Shown here piece by piece: positions 1 through 5,132 of a stretch of DNA of 8,359 nucleotides (position 1 is the first letter of the stretch; each line of letters starts with the position of its first letter). The stretch comes from an uncultured Lachnospiraceae bacterium (GTDB lineage: Bacteria; Bacillota; Clostridia; Lachnospirales; Lachnospiraceae): contig CACZPX010000232.1 of the NCBI GenBank assembly GCA_902783095.1, positions 1 to 8,359 of the forward strand, written 5' to 3'. Under the pieces are notes generated by a model. It saw only the letters and a list, made by a program, of their open reading frames with translations. It searched no databases and was not told the DNA's origin. Position numbers and translations under genes: made by a program.

Positions 1-142
1 CGACGGCGGCCGCTTTGACGGGTGGCCGGTCTGCGGCCTCCTGCGCGCAGCCGGTCAGGCAAAACGCCAGCACAAGCGACAGCATCATACAAAGCCGCCT
101 GCTCTTCCCGCGGATCCTTCCGTCTGTCATCCTTCCTGTCAT
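1..142 (-). CDS. N-terminus of a lipoprotein (partial, leaves window)
   Basis: The first 47 codons of an open frame start at the ATG at 142-140 and leave the window at base 1 without a stop. A strong ribosome binding site (AAAAAGGAGG, 7 nt before the ATG) fixes this start over the second ATG at 130. The peptide has a basic n-region (several Arg/Lys in residues 4-16), a hydrophobic core (about 19-28) and a lipobox Leu29-Thr-Gly-Cys32, followed by the polar sequence AQEAADRPP. This is a classic type II signal peptide, so the mature protein should be lipidated on Cys32 and anchored to the outer face of the membrane. The functional domain lies outside the window. It could be a solute-binding protein, a sporulation or envelope lipoprotein, or an uncharacterised one. 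Confidence 0.8.
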   Translation of the reverse strand, partial: MTGRMTDGRIRGKSRRLCMMLSLVLAFCLTGCAQEAADRPPVKAAAV

Positions 143-169
143 GGACGCGCCTCCTTTTTCCGTTTGTGC

Positions 170-194
170 GCAGGACGGTCGTCTCCCGTCCTGC
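170..194 (-). other. Hairpin in the leader of the lipoprotein gene
   Basis: A perfect 9-bp inverted repeat (GCAGGACGG at 170-178 with CCGTCCTGC at 186-194, 7-nt loop) lies 28 nt upstream of the lipoprotein start. No T-tract follows on either strand, so it is not a canonical intrinsic terminator. It could be a 5' mRNA stabiliser, a protein-binding site, or the stem of a Rho-independent site that lacks its U-run. The rest of 195-287 is AT-rich and includes a possible but weak -10 (TATATG, 213-218). I found no convincing -35. Confidence 0.5.
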
Positions 195-287
195 AACTGT
201 CCCTTCTTACCCATATAGACAGTTTTTGCCGCGTGCCGTCACTTAACTTTTTTAAGATCTCCCAAAAGAAAACGTTTTTCCGCTCTT

Positions 288-1034
288 TTAATCCATCAGC
301 TTGACCGGCTTCCAGCCCAGGTAGTCCCCGGACACCAGACTGTAACAGATACCGTCCTTCTCGCCCTGCAGGCTGTCAAAAAAGCGCGTGCTCCCGTGGC
401 AGTGCCCGTACACCACCTGCTCCGCGCCGTATTCCTTTGCCATGCGGGTAAAGCCGCTTTCCGTCTCCAGAATATTCGTGGGCGGATAGTGCAGGATCAT
501 GACGAACCGCCGGTAACCGTCCGCCCTGGCCGCCTCAAAGGAGAGCCGCAGCCGGTCCAGCTCCCGCTCCACCAGTTTTTTGGCATGCTCTTCTTCCTTT
601 TCATCCCAGCCGACGATCTGTCCGCGGCCGTTTAAGTAAAACGGGCCCTCAAAGGTGAAGCCCTTGGTCCCCACCACGGCCACGTCCCCGTACGCCGCGT
701 AATTGTTCTGCAAAAAGAACAGCCGGCCGGCAAACTGCGCGTTCAGTTTCTCCGTCCTGGCAGCGTCCCAGAACATGTCGTGGTTGCCGCGCGCCAGGAT
801 CTTGCGTCCCGGCAGCGCCTCTATATAGGCAAAGTCCGGCGTACACTCCTCCATATTCCTGCCCCAGCTGTGGTCCCCGGCAAGGATCAGCGTGTCCTCA
901 GCCGTCAGCAGCTTTTCACAGTTTTTCCGGAACTTTTCCTCGTGATTCTTCCAGGCGCGGTCCTTTAACTGCGCGCGCGCCTTGCACACAGACCCGAAGT
1001 GCAGATGCAGGTCCCCGATGGCGTACAGGCCCAT
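288..1034 (-). CDS. Calcineurin-like metallophosphoesterase (COG1768-like)
   Basis: This 248-residue protein contains all the metal-binding blocks of the calcineurin-like phosphoesterase fold: GDLH (Asp8, His10), AGD (Asp54), GNHD (Asn84, His85, Asp86), the His182 of HYPP, and GHCHG (His211, His213). These residues normally hold two divalent metals that activate water for phosphate ester hydrolysis. It has no signal peptide or membrane segment, so it is probably cytoplasmic. Length and layout fit the group annotated only as predicted phosphohydrolase, and the substrate cannot be told from sequence. The start is the ATG at 1034, with AAGGAG 6 nt before it. It lies 81 nt downstream of hisS across a weak terminator-like hairpin and has no clear promoter of its own, so it may depend on readthrough from hisS. 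No strong terminator follows it. Confidence 0.9.
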   Translation of the reverse strand: MGLYAIGDLHLHFGSVCKARAQLKDRAWKNHEEKFRKNCEKLLTAEDTLILAGDHSWGRNMEECTPDFAYIEALPGRKILARGNHDMFWDAARTEKLNAQFAGRLFFLQNNYAAYGDVAVVGTKGFTFEGPFYLNGRGQIVGWDEKEEEHAKKLVERELDRLRLSFEAARADGYRRFVMILHYPPTNILETESGFTRMAKEYGAEQVVYGHCHGSTRFFDSLQGEKDGICYSLVSGDYLGWKPVKLMD

Positions 1035-1065
1035 CCTTATCTCCTTTATTATGCTCTCTATTACG

Positions 1066-1096
1066 CAAAACGGGCCGGCTGATAAGCTGACCCGTT
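1066..1096 (-). terminator. Weak terminator-like hairpin between hisS and the phosphoesterase gene
   Basis: Read on the minus strand, AACGGG (1096-1091) pairs with CCCGTT (1074-1069). A short inner GCT/AGC stem with a TATC loop lies within, separated by a 3x3 internal loop. The stem is followed by TTTTG only. It sits 20-50 nt after the hisS stop, where a terminator would be expected. The interrupted stem and short T-run suggest partial termination, with readthrough into the phosphoesterase gene. Confidence 0.4.
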
Positions 1097-1115
1097 CCCG
1101 TATGTTTTATGATCC

Positions 1116-2474
1116 TCAGATATCCCTGACCGGCGCCTTGTCCGACAGCCGCGCGATCCCGTCCGCGATCAGCGCCACCGCCTCGGAAAGCCCAAGCGTC
1201 TGCTGCTCGCCGCTTCGCATGTCCTTGACGGACACGGCGTTTGCCGCGATCTCGTCCTCGCCCAGAAACAGCACGTAGGGGATGCCGGTCTTGTCCGCGT
1301 AGGTCATCTTGGCCTTGAACTTCTTCTGTTCCGTGTAGATCTGCGTCCGAAGCCCAGCCTGACGAAGCGTGGTGGAGAGCGCCACCGCCGCGGCGTAGTC
1401 CTGCGTCATGGGCAGGATCAGCGCGTCCGCGGGCGCCGTGTTGACCTCGTCGTTTAACATCTTCTGGTCGTTCAAGACAAAGAACAGACGCGTAAGACCG
1501 ATGGAGATGCCCACGCCCGGCAGCGGCTTGTCGGTATAGTACTCCGCCAGGTTGTCGTAGCGCCCGCCGGAACAGACGGAGCCCACCTCCGGATGCTCCG
1601 TAAGCGTCGTCTCGTACACGGTGCCGGTGTAGTAATCCAGGCCGCGCGCGATGGTCAGATCGATCGCGAAATTCTCCCGCGGCACGCCGAAGCCCTCAAT
1701 GTAGCGGTCCACGGTGGACAGTTCGTCCAGGCCCAGGTCAAAGGTCTCGTCCTTTCCGCGGTAGCCTTCCAGCGCCGCCAGGACTTCCGCGTTGCTGCCG
1801 CCGATCGCCATAAAGGCCAGGATCTGCTCCACCTTTTCGGCAGGAACGGAAAAGTCGTCCCGCAGGATCTCGCCCACCTTGTCCGCGCCGATCTTGTCCA
1901 GCTTGTCCACGGTGCGCATGATGTCGCCCGACAGTTCCTCCAGGCCCAGCATGCGGTACAGGCCGGTGAGGATCTTGCGGTTGTTGATGCGGATCTTAAA
2001 GTGGGACAGGCCCAGACCGGAGAACACGGAATAGATGACCGCGGGGATCTCCGCGTCGTTCATGATGCCGAGCTTGCCGTCGCCGATCACGTCGATGTCC
2101 GCCTGGTAAAACTCGCGGTAGCGGCAGCGCTGCGCGCGCTCGCCGCGGTAGACCTTGCCGATCTGGTAGCGCTTGAACGGAAAGGCCAGTTCGTTGTAGT
2201 GCAGGGCCACGTATTTGGCCAGCGGCACGGTCAGGTCAAAGCGCAGGCTTAAGTCCGCGTCGCCCTTTTCAAAGCGGTAGATCTGCTTTTCCGTCTCGCC
2301 GCCGCCCTTGGCCAGCAGTATCTCGGAAGACTCGATCAGCGGCGTGTCCAGCGGCGTAAAGCCAAAGGCCGCGTAGGAGCGCCGGATCGTGTCCATGATC
2401 CTGTCCATCTGGACCTGCTCGCCCGGGAGCAGCTCCATCATACCCGATAAGGTGTAGGGCTTGATTTTTGCCAT
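1116..2474 (-). CDS. hisS: Histidine--tRNA ligase
   Basis: This class II aminoacyl-tRNA synthetase of 452 residues charges tRNA-His with histidine in the cytoplasm. Motif 2 is at about 109-126 (YRGERAQ...RYREFYQAD). The histidine-specific block ARGLDYYTGTVYE is at 276-288, with Arg277 as the expected catalytic Arg. GGRYD is at 303-307 and motif 3, GVGISIGLTRL, at 320-330. The C-terminal part from about 349 (ADALILPMTQDYA) is the anticodon-binding domain. A longer frame opens at 2543, but the ATG at 2474 is chosen because AGAGG precedes it and the proposed promoter lies inside the longer version. It is slightly longer than the usual roughly 420 residues. Motif 3 has GLTRL where many bacterial enzymes have GLERL, which suggests a divergent HisRS subfamily. 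The catalytic residues are intact, so I expect it to be functional. Confidence 0.96.
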   Translation of the reverse strand: MAKIKPYTLSGMMELLPGEQVQMDRIMDTIRRSYAAFGFTPLDTPLIESSEILLAKGGGETEKQIYRFEKGDADLSLRFDLTVPLAKYVALHYNELAFPFKRYQIGKVYRGERAQRCRYREFYQADIDVIGDGKLGIMNDAEIPAVIYSVFSGLGLSHFKIRINNRKILTGLYRMLGLEELSGDIMRTVDKLDKIGADKVGEILRDDFSVPAEKVEQILAFMAIGGSNAEVLAALEGYRGKDETFDLGLDELSTVDRYIEGFGVPRENFAIDLTIARGLDYYTGTVYETTLTEHPEVGSVCSGGRYDNLAEYYTDKPLPGVGISIGLTRLFFVLNDQKMLNDEVNTAPADALILPMTQDYAAAVALSTTLRQAGLRTQIYTEQKKFKAKMTYADKTGIPYVLFLGEDEIAANAVSVKDMRSGEQQTLGLSEAVALIADGIARLSDKAPVRDI

Positions 2475-2499
2475 GATAAAAACCTCTGTCTGCAGAATT

Positions 2500-2520
2500 G
2501 GCATCATTGTACCCGATGCC
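2500..2520. promoter_or_regulatory. Inverted repeat bracketing the hisS -10 box
   Basis: GGCATC (2500-2505) and GATGCC (2515-2520) form a perfect 6-bp inverted repeat with a 9-base centre. The -10 hexamer (2506-2511) lies wholly inside it, directly against one arm. The layout is that of an operator where a dimeric repressor would block RNA polymerase, or of a DNA cruciform. No cognate regulator is identified, and chance cannot be excluded for six-base arms. Confidence 0.35.
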
Positions 2521-2534
2521 GGGCAATTATTCAA
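2506..2534 (-). promoter_or_regulatory. Sigma-A-type promoter of hisS
   Basis: On the minus strand the 73-nt gap between the CDF gene and hisS reads TTGAAT (2534-2529), a 17-nt spacer, then TACAAT (2511-2506). That is 4/6 and 5/6 matches to consensus with ideal spacing. The predicted transcript would start near 2499, leaving a leader of only about 25 nt, too short for a T-box or other riboswitch. hisS therefore need not depend on the upstream stress operon. Confidence 0.65.
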
Positions 2535-2547
2535 GGACAGCACGCCG

Positions 2548-3699
2548 TCAGTCGGAAATATCCACGTCGCCTACGATGAACAGCTTATAGTCCGGATACA
2601 GCGCGCCGATCTCCTCATAGAGTTCGGCGATCCCCTCGTCGTGCGGGATGTCAAAGCTTAAGACCACGTCAAAGCGCATGGTCTTCGCCTCGGTGTCCGC
2701 ATAGAAACCATGCAGCTGCAGCGCCCACGGGTGGGACAGGACCTTCTGCTGCACCTCGTTGCGGATCTGCGCCGCCTCATTGTCCTGCGTGTTGTAGGAA
2801 TAGACGCCGACGCCGGTCAGGACCACGCCCGTTTTCTCGTATACGGCGATCTGCGCGCGGCGGGTCATCTCGTCCACCTGATCCACGGTCATCGTATCCG
2901 GCAGCTCCACGTGCAGGGAGGCATAATTGCGGTCCGGGCCGTAGTTGTTGATCAGCAGGTCGTATACGCCGCGGACCTCCGGCTCCTCCAGCATCACGCT
3001 CTTGATCTGAAAACTGAGCTCCGGATCCGCGCGGTGTCCCAGAATATCGTTGATGGTATCCACCATCATCTCGATGCCTGCCTTGATGATAAAGCCCGCG
3101 ATGATCACGCCCACGTAGGCCTCCAGGGACAGCCCCGTGGTAAGGAAGATGATGGCCGAAACAAGTACCGAAGCGGACAGGATCGCGTCAAAGGTCGCGT
3201 CCGAGCCGGAGGCCTCCAGCGCGGCGGAGTTGACCTGCTCGCCCTTTTTCTTTACGTAACGGCCCAGAAGGATCTTCACCAGTACGGCGGCGCCGATGAT
3301 GATCAGGCCAACGGTGCTGTAGTCCGGCGTCTCCGGATGGATGATCTTCTTGACCGATTCCACCAGGGACGTGATGCCCGCGTAGAGCACGATGGCCGCC
3401 ACGACGACCGCCGTCAGGTATTCCGCCCGGCCGTGCCCCAGCGGGTGGTTCTTGTCCGGCTTCCGGTTGGCCAGCTTGGTCCCGATGATGGTGATCACGG
3501 AGGACAGCGCGTCCGACAGGTTGTTGACCGCGTCCAGCACCACCGCGATGGAATTGGCAAACAGTCCCACCGCCGCCTTGAAACCGGCTAAAAACACGTT
3601 GGCAATGATGCCGATGACGCTGGTCCTTACGATGACCCGGTCCCGGCCGCCCACGGCCTCCGAAATGTCTGTTCCGTGGCTGACGTTCTGCTCACTCAT
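2548..3699 (-). CDS. Cation diffusion facilitator transporter, probable Mn(II) exporter
   Basis: This 383-residue member of the CDF family would export a divalent metal in exchange for protons at the cytoplasmic membrane. A six-helix membrane domain covers about 25-215 and includes the family signature HPLGHGRAEY (85-94). The transport-site residues read Asn59-x3-Asp63 and Asp167-x3-Asp171. Zn/Cd exporters normally have Asp-Asp-His-Asp, whereas Asn-Asp-Asp-Asp is known from Mn exporters such as streptococcal MntE, so Mn(II) is inferred. The cytoplasmic tail is long: a first ZT_dimer-like domain at about 228-302 and a second stretch of similar pattern at about 312-383. The start is the ATG at 3699, only 3 nt after the ohrR stop, with AGAGG inside the end of ohrR, so translation is probably coupled to ohrR. 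Substrate assignment is inference; Zn, Fe or Co remain possible. Confidence 0.92.
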   Translation of the reverse strand: MSEQNVSHGTDISEAVGGRDRVIVRTSVIGIIANVFLAGFKAAVGLFANSIAVVLDAVNNLSDALSSVITIIGTKLANRKPDKNHPLGHGRAEYLTAVVVAAIVLYAGITSLVESVKKIIHPETPDYSTVGLIIIGAAVLVKILLGRYVKKKGEQVNSAALEASGSDATFDAILSASVLVSAIIFLTTGLSLEAYVGVIIAGFIIKAGIEMMVDTINDILGHRADPELSFQIKSVMLEEPEVRGVYDLLINNYGPDRNYASLHVELPDTMTVDQVDEMTRRAQIAVYEKTGVVLTGVGVYSYNTQDNEAAQIRNEVQQKVLSHPWALQLHGFYADTEAKTMRFDVVLSFDIPHDEGIAELYEEIGALYPDYKLFIVGDVDISD

Positions 3700-3702
3700 C
3701 TG

Positions 3703-4143
3703 TCATACCTCTTTTCTTCCGAGTATCTGATAAAGGATCCGGTACAGCTGCGCGCCGTCTTCGGACGCGATGGACAGGCAGGCTCCCACCTGCAGCGGGA
3801 TCTGTGCGGCCTTTGCCTTGAGCGCCCTGCCGGCGTCGGTGAGCGTCACCACCACGCAGCGCTCGTCTTCCCTGCTGCGGGTACGGCAGACGTACCCTTC
3901 GGTCTCCAGCTTTTTTAAGAGCGGCGTGACCGTTCCGTTGTCCAGAAACAGCCTGTCGCAGATCTCGCTCACCGGGACCCCGTCCTTTTCCCACAGCACC
4001 ATGAACACCAGGTACTGCGTATAGGTAAGTCCCAGCGGTTTTAAATACGGCGTGTAGAGTCCCGTCACGCGCCGCGCCGCCGCGTACAGTGGAAAGCAGA
4101 GCTGGTTGTCCAGTTTCAATGCCTCATCCGGATCATAGGTCAT
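3703..4143 (-). CDS. ohrR: OhrR, MarR-family organic hydroperoxide-sensing repressor
   Basis: This 146-residue winged-helix dimer matches OhrR closely at its N-terminus: LDNQLCFPLYAAAR carries the peroxide-sensing Cys16. Tyr30 and Tyr41 sit where OhrR uses two Tyr to bond the reduced Cys thiolate. The recognition helix (LDNGTVTPLLKKLE, 67-80) and wing (RSREDERCVVVTLT, 89-102) are typical of the family. Organic peroxides oxidise the Cys and release the protein from DNA. Cys122 lies 106 residues after Cys16, close to the 105-residue gap between the two bonding Cys of Xanthomonas OhrR, so a two-Cys mechanism is possible. Cys62, Cys86 and Cys96 are also present. The start ATG at 4143 is preceded by AAAGGA. 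It lies 87 nt after the peroxidase gene and 3 nt before the CDF gene. No ohr gene is in the window. Confidence 0.93.
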   Translation of the reverse strand: MTYDPDEALKLDNQLCFPLYAAARRVTGLYTPYLKPLGLTYTQYLVFMVLWEKDGVPVSEICDRLFLDNGTVTPLLKKLETEGYVCRTRSREDERCVVVTLTDAGRALKAKAAQIPLQVGACLSIASEDGAQLYRILYQILGRKEV

Positions 4144-4176
4144 CTTGCATCATCCTTTCGGTCTTTTTTCATACAG

Positions 4177-4206
4177 CGGCAGGGAACGGATCTCCGCCCC
4201 CTGCCG
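4177..4206 (-). other. Hairpin between peroxidase and ohrR genes
   Basis: A perfect 8-bp inverted repeat (CGGCAGGG 4177-4184, CCCTGCCG 4199-4206) encloses a 14-base loop, itself able to form a small CGGA/TCCG stem. On the minus strand it is followed by CTGTATGAAAAAAG, so there is no U-run and it is not an ordinary terminator. It ends about 33 nt before the ohrR start. It could separate the expression levels of the two genes by RNA processing or 3'-end protection of the peroxidase message. Confidence 0.5.
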
Positions 4207-4230
4207 GTCTGACGTATATGCTGCTTTGTC

Positions 4231-4773
4231 TCAGATCAGCCTGCCGACGGCAGCCGCCACGTCGTCCATGTCCGCGGTCGGCTCAAAACGCGCCACCACG
4301 TTACCCTCGCGGTCCACCAGGAACTTGGTGAAGTTCCACTTGATGGCGGGATTTTCCTTGTAGTTCTTGTCGATCTTCTTCAGCATGGCGCCCATAGCCA
4401 TGGCCTTTACGCCCTTGCCAAAGCCTTCAAAGCCCTTCTGGCTCTTTAAGTAGGTGTAGAGCGGCAGCTCGTTTTCGCCGTTGACGTCGCTCTTTTTCAT
4501 CTGCGGGAACTGCGTGTTGTATTTTAAGGTGCAGAACTCGTGGATCTCGTCGTCGGTGCCGGGCGTCTGCCCCGCAAACTGGTTGCAGGGAACGTCGATG
4601 ATCTCCAGGCCCTGGTCGTGGTACTTTTCGTACATGGCCTCCAGGTCCTTGTAATGAGGGGTAAAGCCGCAGCCGGTCGCGGTGTTCACGATCAGCATGA
4701 CTTTGCCTTTATAATCTGCCAGGGATACTTCTTCTCCCTTGGGGGTGGGAACGGAATAATCGTAGATGTTCAT
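4231..4773 (-). CDS. gpx: Glutathione peroxidase-like thiol peroxidase
   Basis: This 180-residue protein has a thioredoxin fold and reduces hydroperoxides using a peroxidatic Cys. NTATGCGFTPHY (30-41) holds Cys35, in the position of selenocysteine in animal enzymes. PCNQFAGQTPG (62-72) supplies the catalytic Gln block, and KWNFTKFLVD (145-154) the Trp146/Asn147 pair. Cys81 lies 46 residues after Cys35, the spacing of peroxidatic and resolving Cys in thioredoxin-dependent, Cys-type family members, so thioredoxin rather than glutathione is the probable reductant. There is no signal peptide, so it is cytoplasmic. An upstream GTG at 4791 is possible, but AAAGGAG sits 8 nt before the ATG at 4773, so that start is chosen. 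It has its own strong promoter and is followed by ohrR, which is its likely regulator. Confidence 0.94.
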   Translation of the reverse strand: MNIYDYSVPTPKGEEVSLADYKGKVMLIVNTATGCGFTPHYKDLEAMYEKYHDQGLEIIDVPCNQFAGQTPGTDDEIHEFCTLKYNTQFPQMKKSDVNGENELPLYTYLKSQKGFEGFGKGVKAMAMGAMLKKIDKNYKENPAIKWNFTKFLVDREGNVVARFEPTADMDDVAAAVGRLI

Positions 4774-4804
4774 ACCTGGTACTCCTTTCACGCAAATCTT
4801 GCCT

Positions 4805-4834
4805 GCAAATATATTTTATCAAATAATATTTTGC
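4805..4834. promoter_or_regulatory. Candidate OhrR operator over the gpx promoter
   Basis: Between the -35 box and the area just past the -10 box lies a 30-bp stretch beginning GCAAA and ending TTTGC. Inside it is an imperfect palindrome, ATATTTTATCAAATAATAT (4811-4829), with 7 of 9 arm positions symmetric about 4820. OhrR operators in Bacillus are AT-rich inverted repeats overlapping promoters, so position and composition fit, but the exact Bacillus consensus is not present. Some symmetry is expected by chance in such AT-rich DNA. Confidence 0.4.
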
Positions 4835-4840
4835 TGTCAA
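4813..4840 (-). promoter_or_regulatory. Strong sigma-A-type promoter of the gpx-ohrR-CDF unit
   Basis: On the minus strand a perfect TTGACA (4840-4835) is followed by a 16-nt AT-rich spacer and TAAAAT (4818-4813, 5/6 match). The hexamers lie 40-67 nt before the gpx ATG. This AT-rich island stands out from the GC-rich surroundings, which supports a real promoter. The near-consensus quality fits a gene that is kept off by a repressor and strongly expressed on induction. Confidence 0.8.
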
Positions 4841-4882
4841 GCGTTTTCCGTGAGAAGTTCCGGCTTTGAATGGATGCGCGGA

Positions 4883-5081
4883 GCCTGTCGGGCGGATGCG
4901 GTCGAAGCACATGACGAAAGCCCTCGTGTGCCCCGCAGGGGTATAGCAAGGCAACGATCGGATAGAGGCTTCCGAGGGTTGTCTGAGCGAAGCGAGTTCC
5001 CGCAGGAAGCCTCGCGTTCATCCGATCGGCAGCCGAGCTTAGTCGCTTTCGTCCGTGCTGAGACGCTCCGCCCGATCAGGC
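4883..5081. repeat. Long imperfect palindromic intergenic element (structured repeat or ncRNA candidate)
   Basis: About 200 bases fold back on themselves around one axis. Perfect stems are 4888-4896 with 5067-5075, 4913-4921 with 5045-5053, 4955-4963 with 5020-5028 and 4965-4973 with 5005-5013, each 9 bp. Additional pairs are 4883-4887 with 5077-5081 and 4906-4910 with 5055-5059. A side hairpin (CCCC/GGGG, 4931-4941) sits in an asymmetric loop, and the apex (4974-5004) contains GAGCGAAGCGAG. Weaker complementarity extends to about 4872 and 5094. It lies between the end of the peptide transporter operon and the gpx promoter and fills most of a 359-base gap with no convincing gene. Options are a non-autonomous mobile repeat, a dispersed palindromic unit, or a structured RNA; the strand cannot be decided. 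Confidence 0.7.
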
Positions 5082-5088
5082 ATCCCGT

Positions 5089-5110
5089 GCAATCCTTCTG
5101 CGCAATCCTT
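5089..5110. repeat. Short direct repeat GCAATCCTT x2
   Basis: GCAATCCTT occurs at 5089-5097 and again at 5102-5110, a 13-base period, just outside the palindromic element on the side of the transporter operon. It could be a duplicated edge left by insertion, or a chance tandem. Confidence 0.45.
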
Positions 5111-5132
5111 AAATCCCCTGTCATACCGTCCC

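Noticed and set aside
242..282. Possible terminator after the phosphoesterase gene (GAAAA/TTTTC and CTTAA/TTAAG stems).
   Set aside because: The stems are 5 bp, wholly or mostly A/T, and lack a following U-run of normal type; too weak to call.
1593..2252. Plus-strand frame of 219 codons inside hisS.
   Set aside because: It mirrors the GC-rich codon pattern of hisS, is rich in Val/Gln/His/Asp and has no recognisable domain.
2475..2543. N-terminal extension of HisRS by 23 residues to an upstream start at 2543.
   Set aside because: The extension includes the predicted promoter, and the ATG at 2474 has the good ribosome binding site and the normal HisRS beginning.
2710..3591. Plus-strand frame of 293 codons inside the CDF gene.
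   Set aside because: It is an antisense shadow of a clear membrane transporter, with a highly charged, His/Arg/Asp-rich product and no family signature.
4974..5004. Apex of the palindrome as an intrinsic terminator for the peptide transporter operon.
   Set aside because: There is no T-tract after any stem on the minus strand, and the pairing extends about 200 bases, unlike a terminator.
4788..5021. Minus-strand frame of 77 codons (MNARLPAGTRFAQTT...) running through the palindromic element towards gpx.
   Set aside because: It is formed by the arms of the palindrome and then runs through the gpx promoter and ribosome binding site. It shows no recognisable domain.
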